DNA of 64,000 nt from Paenibacillus sp. FSL H8-0079 (GCF_037991315.1 NZ_CP150300.1:3162001-3226000); one strand, 5' to 3'; counted from the first letter of the stretch, positions 1-9,569 are shown. Notes: generated by a model from the letters alone, not told the origin. A program made the numbers and translations.

Positions 1-2
1 TG

Positions 3-347
3 GATCGGTCGCTGGATGAACAGGAGAGCAGTCGTTCCATTACTGAAGTGGTCAAATGGATCATGAAACGCAGCCTCACAGGGAAGCGCCCTGACATCCA
101 GACGGTCGCCAAAGAGCTTCGTATGAGTGATCGTACTTTGCAGCGGCGACTGACGGAGGAGAGTACAAACTTCAAGCAATTATTAACTGAAGCCAGACGT
201 GAGCAGGCCCGAGAGTACCTCGCAGATCCTTCGCTCGATATCAAAGAAGTGGCATTCCTGGTTGGATATGAAGACCAGAATTCGTTCTATCGTGCGTTCC
301 GAAATTGGGAAGGGGATACCCCTTCAAATTGGCGTGTCAGGCAATAA
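3..347 (+). CDS. AraC-family regulator, C-terminal part (5' end outside window)
   Basis: The reading frame is open from the first bases of the window, so this is the tail of a longer gene; the GTG at 48 is only an internal codon. The visible part is a complete AraC-type double helix-turn-helix. The first helix-turn-helix contains VAKELRMSDRTLQRRL and the second ends in the family signature VAFLVGYEDQNSFYRAFRNW, which binds DNA. The usual N-terminal effector or dimerisation domain lies upstream and cannot be judged. The stop is followed after about 130 bases by a dehydrogenase on the same strand, a possible target. The family is clear; the ligand and target are unknown. Confidence 0.9.
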   Translation, partial: DRSLDEQESSRSITEVVKWIMKRSLTGKRPDIQTVAKELRMSDRTLQRRLTEESTNFKQLLTEARREQAREYLADPSLDIKEVAFLVGYEDQNSFYRAFRNWEGDTPSNWRVRQ

Positions 348-476
348 TTCTGGCGCAATGTGCTAGTTACTAGGCCCTTCAGACTGCGTAATATTATACC
401 TATCCGGTGCATGAAGCTATTGGCAATGTCCAGAAGCAGCTGCCGGATAGTTGTAATCATGAAGGAGAAATGCAGG

Positions 477-1271
477 ATGGATATGGGACTAAAAGAGAAA
501 ACAGCATTAGTTACAGGATCTACAAAAGGAATCGGTAAAGCAATTGCTTTTGAACTCGCCCGAGAAGGTGTTCATGTTCTGATTAATGGACGCGATGATG
601 AAGAGGTGGAACGAACCGTTCGTGAAATCAAGTCCAATTTTCCGGAGACCTCTCCGCAAAAGGCAACGGCTGATCTTGTGGATCTGGCGCAACGCCAAGC
701 TCTATTCGAAAAATTCCCTGAGGTTGATATTTTAATTAATAGTATGGGCATATATGAGATCATGAGTTATGAAGACGTGAACGATGAAGTGTGGGAAAAA
801 TATTTCCGTACGAATGTATTGGCTGCCAATGGCTTGTCCCAATTTTATTTACCTAAAATGGTGAAGAACAATGACGGACGTATTATTTTCATCGCAAGTG
901 AAGAAGCGCTTATGCCTTCAGGCCAGATGCCCCAATATTGCATGACCAAGTCGATGTTGCTGTCATTATCCAAAAGTTTGTCCAAACTGACAGCAGGGAC
1001 CGAAGTTACAATCAATACGATCCTTCCAGGGCCGACACTGTCTGAGAATGTGCGTGAGATCATTGAGGGCATATACCCTGATGAGGCGCTGACTTTCGAG
1101 GAAAAAGAGAAAGATTTTATGAAGAGCAATCTGCCTCAGTCCGAATTACAGCGATTCATCAAGCCAAGTGAAATAGGCAGACTCGCGACTTTTGTATGCA
1201 GCCCGTATGCTCCTGCCTTTAGAGGATCTCCCATCCGGATGGACGGGGGCATGGTTCCCACCATATTTTAG
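477..1271 (+). CDS. Short-chain dehydrogenase/reductase (SDR)
   Basis: A 264-residue classical SDR, a normal length for the family, expected to carry out NAD(P)-dependent reduction or oxidation in the cytoplasm. It has the cofactor motif TGSTKGIG near residue 14, an NSMG stretch in place of the usual NNAG, a serine in the FIASEE strand and the catalytic pair Tyr154 and Lys158 (YCMTK). The C-terminal RMDGGM is typical of the 3-oxoacyl-ACP-reductase-like group. The frame is open from 360, but the ATG at 477 is chosen because AAGGAG at 462-467 sits nine bases before it. A short inverted repeat (CTATCCGG at 400-407, CCGGATAG at 443-450) lies just upstream. A terminator follows. The substrate is unknown. 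Confidence 0.88.
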   Translation: MDMGLKEKTALVTGSTKGIGKAIAFELAREGVHVLINGRDDEEVERTVREIKSNFPETSPQKATADLVDLAQRQALFEKFPEVDILINSMGIYEIMSYEDVNDEVWEKYFRTNVLAANGLSQFYLPKMVKNNDGRIIFIASEEALMPSGQMPQYCMTKSMLLSLSKSLSKLTAGTEVTINTILPGPTLSENVREIIEGIYPDEALTFEEKEKDFMKSNLPQSELQRFIKPSEIGRLATFVCSPYAPAFRGSPIRMDGGMVPTIF

Positions 1272-1306
1272 AATTGTTCTGGATACAGCATATGTATCCA
1301 CAAGAT

Positions 1307-1330
1307 GTCGCCAGCATTGGCGACTTTTTT
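1307..1330 (+). terminator. Rho-independent terminator after the SDR gene
   Basis: Stem GTCGCCA / TTGGCGAC around a short loop, followed by a T run. It belongs to a set of look-alike GTCGCC...GGCG hairpins that recurs through this window. Confidence 0.85.
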
Positions 1331-1368
1331 ATTTGTAAATGATCTATGCGAGGAGCATCAATCGAGTT

Positions 1369-1423
1369 TATAATACAGGTATGATTTTCGAAAACGGTTT
1401 CTAAGACTTGGAAGCGATTACTT
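1369..1423 (+). promoter_or_regulatory. Promoter -10 with two cre-like operators
   Basis: TATAAT at 1369-1374 is a good -10 box; no convincing -35 is seen. Just downstream, at 1408-1423, TTGGAAGCGATTACTT matches every fixed position of the catabolite responsive element consensus WTGNAANCGNWNNCWW. A second copy at 1388-1403 (centred on AAAACGGTTT) has one mismatch. Sites placed right after the start of transcription normally repress. CcpA or another LacI/GalR-family repressor is the likely binder; which one is an inference. Confidence 0.7.
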
Positions 1424-1458
1424 GTATCGATTAGTTGAATCTAAAAGGGGACAATATC

Positions 1459-4278
1459 ATGATAGCTGTAATAAATCTGGAAGGTATCTGGAAACTCCAA
1501 CTCGATGAACATAAGGTGGAAAGCGGTCTGAATTTCTCAGACGTGATTACAATGCCAAATACCACATCTCATGCGGCCAAGGGCAAGAAAAACGAACATG
1601 TGTTAATCGGTGCGCTAACGGATGAGTATTTATTTGAGGGTTATGCCTGGTTTTCACGAGAGATTGAAATTCCCGAACACTTGGCTGGCAAACGTTGCTT
1701 CTTACATCTGGAACGAACAAGAGTTACCACAGTCTGGATTGATGGGGTGGAATGGGGAACGCAAAACAGTCTGAACACACCTCACCGTTACGAGATTGAG
1801 GCTGGACTAACCGCTGGGACACATACAATTACGATTCGAGTGGACAATACCGATTATCCAACCAAAGGCGGTCACCTTACATCCGAAGACACACAGACGA
1901 ATTGGAACGGCATCACCGGGAAGTTGGAACTTCAGTTTTTCGAGCGTGTTTTCCTGGAGAATATTCAAGTTTACCCCGTTCTGGCGACTCGATCTTTCGA
2001 CATTAAGGCAGCACTTGTCGGTGATCTGCAAGGGCTGCGAATCGTGGTATCCGCTGTGGCTGTCAGTGCAGATCCGATGTTTACGACGGAGGAACAGATT
2101 TTCATCCTGGATTCTCAGGATATCGACCTCACATATACGATTGGCGAAGATGCCATGTTATGGAGTGATGATGAACCTAACCTGTACCAACTTCATATTC
2201 ATCTGCAAGATCAGGACGGCGAAGTGCTGGATTCCACTGAAGTATGGACGGGATTACGGGAATTCCGGGCTGCCGCAGACAAATTCACCATTAATGGTCG
2301 CAAAACCTTTCTTCGAGGCAAACATGACGGGCTGATCTTTCCGCTCACGGGATACGCGCCAACAGATGTGGATGAATGGGTTCGCATTCTCGCTATCTCC
2401 AAGTCCTACGGTATCAATCACTACCGTTTCCATACCTGTTGTCCTCCGGAGGCGGCTTTCATTGCAGCGGATCTGCTCGGCATCTACATGGAACCTGAGC
2501 TTCCATTCTGGGGAACCATTACGGATGAATCATCGGATGGGCATAATCAAGCAGAGCAGGATTACTTGATTAGCGAAGGATTTGCGATGCTGCGTGCTTT
2601 TGGTAATCATCCTTCGTTTGTCATGATGTCCATGGGAAATGAATTATGGGGCAGTAAGGACAGATTGAATTCGATCCTGAAGGCGTACAAAGCATATGAT
2701 CATCGTCATCTATACACCGAAGGTTCCAATAACTTTCAGTTTGTGCCGGACATTCTGGAGGAAAGTGAATTCTTCTGCGGGGTTCGTTTCTCCAAAGAGC
2801 GCCTGTTCAGAGGTTCTTATGCGATGTGTGATGCCCCGCTAGGTCACGTGCAGACCGACTTGCCAAACACGTTGAAAGATTACGATTCGAACATTGTACC
2901 GGAGCAAGGCAGTGATGTTGACCCTTCTGGGCAAACGGGGGATAAAGAGATTCAGATTCAGTATGGGACAGGCTCCAAAACGGTGCAGGCCGAAGCCGGC
3001 AGTGACCAACTTGTCTCACATGTACCGATCATCTCGCATGAAATTGGACAGTACGCCACGTTTCCTAATTTCGATGAGATTAACAAGTATACGGGTTCTC
3101 TCAAAGCGAAAAACTTCGAAGTGTTTCGTGAGCGTCTGGAAGCCAATGGACTGGGACATCTGGCGGAGGCCTACTTCAGAGCTTCTGGTAAGCTCGCGGT
3201 CGCATGTTACAAGGAAGAACTGGAAGCGGCTTTTCGTTCGCAGCAACTAGCAGGCTTTCAACTGCTGGATCTCCAGGATTTCAGTGGTCAGGGAACAGCG
3301 CTGGTGGGTGTACTGGACGCATTCATGGATTCCAAAGGCATGATTACACCTGAGGAGTGGAGAACGTTCTGTTCAGACGCGGTGCTGCTGGCGAGATTCC
3401 CCAAATATAATTATCAAGCGGGTGAATTGTTCGAAGCAAGCATTGAACTAAGTTACTTCCGGAGACAAGCGTTGGATGGACTTCAATTGAAATGGGAACT
3501 TCAAAGCGAGCAGATCGAAGGCAGCATCCTTTTGGAAGGGAAAGCAGACCTGCCAGCGACCCATGGAGAACATTATGTGAATATCACGGATCTCAGCATT
3601 CGCATCCCTGAAGTCTCCAATATGACCCAAGTGGAGCTTAGACTGTCCATTCCGGGCACGGATATCCGTAAGTCGTACGACCTGTGGATCTACCCGAGTC
3701 AGCAGGAAGTGGACCTGAGCGGTTTGAATCTCTTTACCGAACTCTCTGAACAGGCCTTGGAGTTGCTTGAGCAGGGAGAGGATATTTTACTTTTCCCGAA
3801 TCCCAATCAGATTCAACACGCGATCGAAGGTTTCTACAGCACCGATTTCTGGTCTTACCCCATGTTCCGTTCGATATCGGAGAATATGAAGCGAGAAGTT
3901 CCTGTGGGCACAATGGGCTTGTTGATTCAACAGGACCATCCGGCTTTCGAACATTTTGTCACAGAGGAGTACTCGACCTATCCGTGGTGGAGCATCGTTT
4001 CCGAGTCTTCATCCATCATTCTGGATGATCTGAGTACAGAGCTGCAACCGATCGTGCAGACCATTGATAATTTTGAACGGAATCATAAGCTCGGACTGTT
4101 GATGGAGTGCCGGGTACGGAATGGTAGAGTGCTTATGGGGGCGCTGAATCTGGAGGGGCTAATGACTACGCTGGAGGGAAGACAGTTGTTATACAGCTTC
4201 GAGCGTTATGTACAGAGTCCAGCATACCAGCCAGCTACCCGTCTGGATGTCGAGGAACTTCGCCAGTTGTTTAACTAA
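1459..4278 (+). CDS. Glycoside hydrolase family 2 enzyme, cytoplasmic
   Basis: A 939-residue GH2-type exo-glycosidase without a signal peptide, so it should act on imported oligosaccharides. Residues about 1-170 form the sugar-binding jelly roll (LEGIWKLQLDE, then WFSREIEIP and VWIDGVEWG). An immunoglobulin-like domain follows, then the TIM barrel. The expected acid/base is Glu395 in GNELWG and the likely nucleophile is Glu528 in SHEIGQ. About 300 further residues follow the barrel. The start at ATG 1459 is preferred over an in-frame TTG at 1435 because AAAAGGGG precedes it at a normal distance. It stands alone between two terminators and has catabolite-repression-like sites. GH2 covers beta-galactosidases, glucuronidases, mannosidases and pectin-specific activities; the substrate is not assigned. 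Confidence 0.87.
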   Translation: MIAVINLEGIWKLQLDEHKVESGLNFSDVITMPNTTSHAAKGKKNEHVLIGALTDEYLFEGYAWFSREIEIPEHLAGKRCFLHLERTRVTTVWIDGVEWGTQNSLNTPHRYEIEAGLTAGTHTITIRVDNTDYPTKGGHLTSEDTQTNWNGITGKLELQFFERVFLENIQVYPVLATRSFDIKAALVGDLQGLRIVVSAVAVSADPMFTTEEQIFILDSQDIDLTYTIGEDAMLWSDDEPNLYQLHIHLQDQDGEVLDSTEVWTGLREFRAAADKFTINGRKTFLRGKHDGLIFPLTGYAPTDVDEWVRILAISKSYGINHYRFHTCCPPEAAFIAADLLGIYMEPELPFWGTITDESSDGHNQAEQDYLISEGFAMLRAFGNHPSFVMMSMGNELWGSKDRLNSILKAYKAYDHRHLYTEGSNNFQFVPDILEESEFFCGVRFSKERLFRGSYAMCDAPLGHVQTDLPNTLKDYDSNIVPEQGSDVDPSGQTGDKEIQIQYGTGSKTVQAEAGSDQLVSHVPIISHEIGQYATFPNFDEINKYTGSLKAKNFEVFRERLEANGLGHLAEAYFRASGKLAVACYKEELEAAFRSQQLAGFQLLDLQDFSGQGTALVGVLDAFMDSKGMITPEEWRTFCSDAVLLARFPKYNYQAGELFEASIELSYFRRQALDGLQLKWELQSEQIEGSILLEGKADLPATHGEHYVNITDLSIRIPEVSNMTQVELRLSIPGTDIRKSYDLWIYPSQQEVDLSGLNLFTELSEQALELLEQGEDILLFPNPNQIQHAIEGFYSTDFWSYPMFRSISENMKREVPVGTMGLLIQQDHPAFEHFVTEEYSTYPWWSIVSESSSIILDDLSTELQPIVQTIDNFERNHKLGLLMECRVRNGRVLMGALNLEGLMTTLEGRQLLYSFERYVQSPAYQPATRLDVEELRQLFN

Positions 4279-4363
4279 GTTTAGTAGAGAAGATGTAGCA
4301 GATTTCTTATTTACAGAGTTAGTTATTCTTACAACGTTATTCTTAGAAATATGTGCTTATAAG

Positions 4364-4390
4364 ACCCTTCCACGAATGGAGGGGTTTTTG
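4364..4390 (+). terminator. Terminator after the GH2 gene
   Basis: Hairpin CCCTTCCA / TGGAGGGG followed by TTTTT. Confidence 0.8.
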
Positions 4391-4460
4391 GCATTGTTTC
4401 TTTCTCTTGCACTTTAGGGTCAGAATAATGCATTTCAGCCCAATTCGACTCCGAAACCTA

Positions 4461-4469
4461 TGCTAAAAT
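4461..4469 (+). promoter_or_regulatory. Extended -10 promoter of the LytTR two-component operon
   Basis: TGCTAAAAT reads as an extended -10 element about 55 bases before the response regulator start. No clear -35 is present, which is common with extended -10 promoters or activator-dependent ones. Confidence 0.5.
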
Positions 4470-4525
4470 AGTATATTCGAGAGTGAAATTCAGAGTCGAT
4501 GTCGATGAAAGGCGGATGTTCCCCC

Positions 4526-5266
4526 ATGTTCAATATTGCAATCTGTGATGATGAGGAGCAGCAGCGAGAACGTGTGAAAACGATGCTGGTCTCCTTATCT
4601 CTAAAAACCAATTTCGATTTTCAAATTAGCCTATTCACTTCTGGTGAACAACTGCTCTCGCACTACAGAGAGGTTGGGGATACATTCAATATTCTCATCT
4701 TGGATGTGGAGATGGGCGGAATGAACGGGATTCAAACCGCCAAAGAGATCAGGAATATGAAGTTTCTGGACGTACAGATTATGTTCTTGACCAGTTACCC
4801 GGAATACATGGTGGAGAGCTTTGATGTCATCACCTTTCAATATCTGATCAAACCAATCCAGCCGCAAGTTTTCGAGGAGAAGATGATTAAGCTGTGTCAA
4901 TATTTTCAGGCATTGGACAAAAAGTATGTGCTGATCAAGTCAGACTATGATGAACTTCTTTTGAAATATGATGATATTCTCTGGATTGAGGTCGTCAAAA
5001 GTTTAACGATCAAGAACAAGTTGAATTTTGTGACACAGGAAAATGTACATGAGACCAAAGGCATTTTATCCAGCTACGCTACCGGTTTGAAAGATCATGG
5101 TTTTTTACAGATTCATCGCTCGATTATCATCAACCTGATGCATGTTCAGAAGTTTTCCGGTACCCAAGTCGTCATGTTGAATGGAACGGAACTACCTATA
5201 GGCCGATCCAAAGTCAAAGAAGTCAAGGATGCCTACACCAAATACATGATTATGAGGATTCAATGA
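4526..5266 (+). CDS. LytTR-family response regulator
   Basis: A 246-residue regulator of the AgrA/ComE type. The receiver domain (residues 1-120) has the acidic pair in ICDDEE, the phosphoacceptor Asp60 in LDVEMGG, a threonine in LTSYPEY and the lysine of YLIKPI. The C-terminal LytTR DNA-binding domain (about 140-245) contains IHRSIIINLMHV and LPIGRSK. The ATG at 4526 is chosen over 4499 because AAAGGCGG lies just upstream of it. The sensor kinase gene begins one base after the stop, so the two are co-transcribed. The targets are unknown; the serine hydrolase gene downstream is a candidate by position only. No peptide-pheromone gene was recognised nearby. Confidence 0.9.
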   Translation: MFNIAICDDEEQQRERVKTMLVSLSLKTNFDFQISLFTSGEQLLSHYREVGDTFNILILDVEMGGMNGIQTAKEIRNMKFLDVQIMFLTSYPEYMVESFDVITFQYLIKPIQPQVFEEKMIKLCQYFQALDKKYVLIKSDYDELLLKYDDILWIEVVKSLTIKNKLNFVTQENVHETKGILSSYATGLKDHGFLQIHRSIIINLMHVQKFSGTQVVMLNGTELPIGRSKVKEVKDAYTKYMIMRIQ

Positions 5267-5267
5267 T

Positions 5268-6566
5268 ATGGATGCCTATATGATCTTTTCCATCATCTTC
5301 GTGACCTTGCTTATGGCATTTCAGGCGAACTTTTACTTTGATTCTGTGCTGGGCAAGTCCAGGAGAAAGCCGCATAGAGCTATTTATTTTATCGTTTTTA
5401 TCCTGCTTTGTTATTTTTATTTGGTTTCTTCCTTCTCTGACATCGTTTCGACTGCTCTTGCTCTGCTATTAATCTTCAGTCTGGCGCAATCTTATGAAGT
5501 GGAGTTCAAAATCAGACTTGTTTTTACCATCCTGTATGCGGTTCTAATTACGATGGCGAATACGATAGCTGTATATATTCTCGGAGTTTTGGAATCCACA
5601 GAATTCATCTCCTGGGAACAGTTCAATGGTGAAGACCACTGGATTCTCTCCAAAGTGATGCTGGTTGGTTGCAGTATCATGTTCATTGTTATTCAAATTG
5701 TGCGTCTAGTGGCCAAACGCAGAAGTTTTGCCGTGCATTATCGTTATTATTTGCTATTTCTCATCGTACCCATTATTACGATCTATCAGATCAATGTAGC
5801 CTCCATATATAGTGAAAAAAACATATTTTACGTCTTTTCTGTACTGGGCTCTCTATTTCTCAACGTGTTCATTGTTTATGTATTCGATAATATGGTGGAA
5901 AAGGTACAGCTTGCGCATGAAAATGCCCAGTTACAGCGTCAGATGGACTATCAAGATGCTAACTATGAGAAGACCGTTCATAGTTTCAAAAACATTAAAT
6001 CCATCATCCATGATATTAACCAGCAGTTTCTGTATATCGATGAATGTATCCAACGTAACGAACTTGCGGCGGCAGGTGACCATATCAAGTCTACATTAAA
6101 TACCATTGAAGGTGCGTACCAGCGGGTGAACTCCGGCAATTTGGTCATTGATGCTCTCGTTACGAATACCCTGGCTATGGGGCAGGCAAACGGGATCAAA
6201 ATCGACACCAAAATCCAGCTCCACTCGCAGCATGTCCAGATTGATCGATACGATCTGTGTGTGGTGCTCGGTAACATGCTCGATAACGCAATTGAAGCTT
6301 CCAAGAAGGTCAGACAGGCAGAGGATCGATATATCCTCATTGCCATTCACTCCACATCATCTGCACTCGTTATCCAGATTATGAATCATGTAGAGCAAAC
6401 GATTGTTGACTTGAAAAGTGAGAAGCCTAATCCCGAGTACCATGGGATCGGTCTAACCAATATATCGAGAATGTGCGAGAAATATGGTGGACATATGAGT
6501 ATTGAGCATCAGCATCGGAAGTTTAACAACATGGTCGTACTGCCGTTTCACACCAACAATCCCTGA
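5268..6566 (+). CDS. GHKL-type sensor histidine kinase (AgrC/ComD-like)
   Basis: A 432-residue membrane kinase. About six hydrophobic segments fill residues 1-215, followed by a coiled linker and the phosphoacceptor region, where His248 in IHDINQQ is the best candidate. The ATP-binding domain shows the N box NMLDNAIEAS and the G box HGIGLTNIS. The D and F boxes of orthodox kinases are reduced, as usual for the peptide-sensing GHKL class. It follows its partner response regulator with a one-base gap and its stop codon lies inside the terminator stem. The signal is unknown; kinases of this class often sense exported peptides, but none is visible here. Confidence 0.88.
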   Translation: MDAYMIFSIIFVTLLMAFQANFYFDSVLGKSRRKPHRAIYFIVFILLCYFYLVSSFSDIVSTALALLLIFSLAQSYEVEFKIRLVFTILYAVLITMANTIAVYILGVLESTEFISWEQFNGEDHWILSKVMLVGCSIMFIVIQIVRLVAKRRSFAVHYRYYLLFLIVPIITIYQINVASIYSEKNIFYVFSVLGSLFLNVFIVYVFDNMVEKVQLAHENAQLQRQMDYQDANYEKTVHSFKNIKSIIHDINQQFLYIDECIQRNELAAAGDHIKSTLNTIEGAYQRVNSGNLVIDALVTNTLAMGQANGIKIDTKIQLHSQHVQIDRYDLCVVLGNMLDNAIEASKKVRQAEDRYILIAIHSTSSALVIQIMNHVEQTIVDLKSEKPNPEYHGIGLTNISRMCEKYGGHMSIEHQHRKFNNMVVLPFHTNNP

Positions 6567-6592
6567 ACATACCGTTCAGGGATTGTTTTTTT
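6557..6592 (+). terminator. Terminator of the two-component operon
   Basis: Strong stem CAATCCCTGAAC / GTTCAGGGATTG with an eight-T tail. The stop codon of the kinase lies inside the left arm. Confidence 0.9.
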
Positions 6593-6676
6593 CCATTCAG
6601 GGGCGGTTCGCGTTTGATCTGCCTCTTACCGGATATGATGAATTCATTCATAAGAACATTTGAGGGAGGACATGGG

Positions 6677-8728
6677 ATGAAGAAATTAATTAGTCTTTTA
6701 TGTACAGCGGTGCTTGTAATTACACCGCTGGCAGATGTCAGAGCAGAGGCGAATAACAGCGGTACGATTGAGGCACGGGCGGAGCAGATCGCCAAGGAAA
6801 TGGTGCAAAACTACGGTGTCACCAGTGTGCAATATGCGATCATGGATGAAGGGCAATATATTTTATCAGATAGTGTAGGACTGCACGATAAGGCATCACA
6901 GAAGCCAATAGACAAGGATAGCATGTATGGCATAGGCTCGGTTAGCAAAATGGTTGTTACGGCAGCCGCGATGAAGCTGGTAGATTCCGGTAAAGTAAAT
7001 CTGGATGAGCCGCTTACTTCATATATCAAGGATTTTAAAATGGCAGATGCGCGCTATACTCAAATTACACCGCGTATGCTGATGAATCATTCATCTGGTC
7101 TTTACGGTACACATTATGGAAACAGTATGTTGTTTGACGATAATGACACCCGCAATCATGATGATCTATTACTTAAACTTCAGTCCGAAAAACTGAAATC
7201 CAAGCCTGGCGCCTACTCCGTCTACACCAATGACGGTTTTCAATTGCTTGAAATCCTGGTTGAACGGGTGAGTGGATTAAGCTACAGCGAATATATCGCC
7301 AAGTACATCAGTGAGCCGTTAAAGTTGGAATCAACGAAGACACCACTAGATTCCTTTGACAGAGCGCAGTTATCCGAAACCTATTGGCCTACACTTGAGA
7401 TGACGATGCCTACCGAAAATGCAAACATTATCGGCACAGGCGGAGTGTACTCTACCGCAGAAGAATTGAGTCAATTCGGAGAGGTTTTAATGGGGAACAG
7501 ACCGGATATTCTGTCCGAATCTGCTGTGAAGGCCATGCAATCTCATGAATATCGTAAGGGCATATGGGTATCTGATGAGCAAAATACGATCAATTATGGC
7601 TTGGGATGGGATTCGGTTGACCTTGCACCTTTCAGCGATTATGGGATTACCGCACTTGCCAAGGGTGGAGACACCATGTTATATCATGCCGTGTTAATCA
7701 CCATACCTGAACATGATATTTCAATGGCGGTTCTATCTTCTGGCGGATCTTCCGTCTACAATCAGATGTTTGCCAGCAAAGTGCTGCTGGACGTTCTGGC
7801 AGATCAAGGCATCATTGATGAGGTTCAGCCTGATCAGACATTCTCACCACCTGTCAAAGTGAAGATGCCGACGGAGTTGAATACGTACTCAGGCCTATAT
7901 GGTACGGTAGGTGCAACACTGGATATAGCGATCAAGGATGGTGAGATGCAACTGCCTGCTTTGCTGGGAGGAATTATTCCGGAGCAGAACTATGTGTATA
8001 CAGGCGATGAACATTTTACGAGTACGGACGGCAGTGTGAAAGCCAGCTTTGTGAAAGAACGTAATGACAAGGTGTATGTTAAAGTTCAGGCGATGATAAC
8101 GCTACCTGGTTTAGGCCAAACGGTGATGAACACGTATGATTATCAAAAGCTGGAGCATAACGCGCTGGACGCAGCAACGAAAGAGAAATGGACAGCTCGT
8201 GACGGCTCGAAATATTATGCGCTGGATGAAAAAATAACGTCGATCTTCTATCTGCTTCCATCGATGCTGATCAAGAATCTGTCCGTTGATGCCGAAAATG
8301 GCTATGCTAATGGCACGCAAATCATGAATGCCAATCATGCAGAGAATATCGCTGAGATTCCAGTAATGAACGGAAGAGACGCATTCGATCTGCAATTCGA
8401 TACAAAGAATGCCGCTGAGATTTTGATTCAGGATGGGCAGGAATACATTGCCGAGGATGCCATTACTCCAATCTTTGGTGGGAAAAAAGGAATTACGACT
8501 ATTCCGGCTAACGGTCAAGTGCGGTGGTATGCGATCGACGCCCGATCGGCGAACAAATCCATCACAGTGGATTCTCCGGAGAGCGGAGGTTATGCGGTGT
8601 ATGATGAGAAAGGCGAAATGGTTCACTTCTCTGTAGCAACCAATCAGGAGTCGACGAAGCTCCCGAAAAGTGGTTTTATCGTTTTTGGTGGTGATGCGGG
8701 GGATGTCTTCCAGATCCAATTAAAGTAA
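6677..8728 (+). CDS. Secreted beta-lactamase-fold serine hydrolase
   Basis: A 683-residue exported protein of the class C beta-lactamase / penicillin-binding-like serine hydrolase superfamily. A signal peptide covers about residues 1-25 (MKKLISLLCTAVLVITPLA, cleavage near VRA-EA). The active-site set is present: Ser88 and Lys91 in SVSK, and the second motif Tyr183-Thr-Asn185. The catalytic domain ends near residue 400. Another 280 residues of beta-rich sequence follow, including repeats of lipocalin-like character often found after this fold. The start at 6677 is set by GGGAGG at 6664-6669 and by the signal peptide. It may cleave a peptide or ester in the cell wall space; resistance to beta-lactams cannot be claimed. 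It lies between two terminators. Confidence 0.87.
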   Translation: MKKLISLLCTAVLVITPLADVRAEANNSGTIEARAEQIAKEMVQNYGVTSVQYAIMDEGQYILSDSVGLHDKASQKPIDKDSMYGIGSVSKMVVTAAAMKLVDSGKVNLDEPLTSYIKDFKMADARYTQITPRMLMNHSSGLYGTHYGNSMLFDDNDTRNHDDLLLKLQSEKLKSKPGAYSVYTNDGFQLLEILVERVSGLSYSEYIAKYISEPLKLESTKTPLDSFDRAQLSETYWPTLEMTMPTENANIIGTGGVYSTAEELSQFGEVLMGNRPDILSESAVKAMQSHEYRKGIWVSDEQNTINYGLGWDSVDLAPFSDYGITALAKGGDTMLYHAVLITIPEHDISMAVLSSGGSSVYNQMFASKVLLDVLADQGIIDEVQPDQTFSPPVKVKMPTELNTYSGLYGTVGATLDIAIKDGEMQLPALLGGIIPEQNYVYTGDEHFTSTDGSVKASFVKERNDKVYVKVQAMITLPGLGQTVMNTYDYQKLEHNALDAATKEKWTARDGSKYYALDEKITSIFYLLPSMLIKNLSVDAENGYANGTQIMNANHAENIAEIPVMNGRDAFDLQFDTKNAAEILIQDGQEYIAEDAITPIFGGKKGITTIPANGQVRWYAIDARSANKSITVDSPESGGYAVYDEKGEMVHFSVATNQESTKLPKSGFIVFGGDAGDVFQIQLK

Positions 8729-8754
8729 AGGTATGGGATAAAACGATTTCATTG

Positions 8755-8801
8755 AAAAGACCGGATTACGAGCAAGGTTGCTCACAATCCGGTCTTTCTT
8801 A
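8755..8801. terminator. Bidirectional terminator between serine hydrolase and methyltransferase
   Basis: Stem AAAAGACCGGATT / AATCCGGTCTTTCTT serves both converging genes. An inner GAGCAA / TTGCTC pair extends it. Confidence 0.8.
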
Positions 8802-9473
8802 TTTTTGCGCGTAAAACACCGCAAAGTCCAAGTATTTGTACATGCAATCTGCCACACTGAACCCAGCTTCCTCCAACCACGCCAATTGATCCTTCAGCGT
8901 CGCATTGATATCCACCTTGCGTCTTTCGATTGAAGCCGAGATGGCCTCCTCAGACAAACCACTTCGATGAATCGCTTCTAACCAGCGCTGGCGGTAATAG
9001 GTATCCGTATCGGGGGTTCTTCCCTGAACCTGGTCTGCGTTGATGAAGCGTCCACCTGGTTCTAACAGCTGATGTACAGTTTTAAATACCTTTTTCTTGT
9101 CAGCGTGGGTGAGATGGTGAATAGACAGTGATGAAATAATCATATCGTAGGAACTGGTGAAATCGTACTTGGAGTAATCCCCGACCACATACTGTACTTG
9201 GTTAGTATCAGCAAATCTTCGACGTGCTCCTTCGAGCATTTGATCACTAATATCGATCAGGGTTAATCGCGCGTTGGGATACTTTTGCAGGACCAATCCA
9301 GAGAGCAGTCCCGTTCCTGCACCCAGATCAAGAATACGTGGAGAATCGAGCGAGCTTTCCATTAGATCCAGAGCCATTCCATAAAAATCATCAAAACAAG
9401 GGATAAGCTGCTTTCGCTGCACATCATAATCTTGGGCTACCTTATCAAACAGCTGCTTTACTGAGAATTGCAT
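8799..9473 (-). CDS. Class I SAM-dependent methyltransferase
   Basis: A 224-residue cytoplasmic methyltransferase. Motif I is LDLGAGTG (residues 48-55), followed by LIDISDQML (motif II), a VVGDYSKYDF acid loop and ISSLSIHHL, the usual post-motif region of small-molecule methyltransferases such as UbiE-like enzymes. The longest frame begins at 9503, but the ATG at 9473 has AAGGAG ten bases upstream, so it is taken as the start. It faces the serine hydrolase tail to tail. The methyl acceptor is unknown. Confidence 0.85.
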   Translation of the reverse strand: MQFSVKQLFDKVAQDYDVQRKQLIPCFDDFYGMALDLMESSLDSPRILDLGAGTGLLSGLVLQKYPNARLTLIDISDQMLEGARRRFADTNQVQYVVGDYSKYDFTSSYDMIISSLSIHHLTHADKKKVFKTVHQLLEPGGRFINADQVQGRTPDTDTYYRQRWLEAIHRSGLSEEAISASIERRKVDINATLKDQLAWLEEAGFSVADCMYKYLDFAVFYAQK

Positions 9474-9552
9474 GTGCTCATCACTCCTTGAGGTTTTCTC
9501 CATATTTTACAAACTGGAAGGGATCAAGGGAAATATCGATTATGGATAAGTT

Positions 9553-9569
9553 CATAGGTTGGACCTATG
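9553..9569. promoter_or_regulatory. Perfect 17-bp palindrome, operator candidate
   Basis: CATAGGT-TGG-ACCTATG is a perfect inverted repeat in the divergent space between the methyltransferase and the lipoprotein gene. A looser CCATGGGT echo follows at about 9595. It is placed where an operator would be; no regulator is known. Confidence 0.4.

Noticed and set aside
4279..6676. AgrD/ComC-like signal peptide gene for the LytTR/GHKL pair
   Set aside because: No short frame with a ribosome site and peptide-pheromone character was found on either side of the two genes.
8111..8719. 202-codon open frame on the minus strand
   Set aside because: It lies fully inside the serine hydrolase gene in antisense, has no ribosome site and its product shows no recognisable domain.
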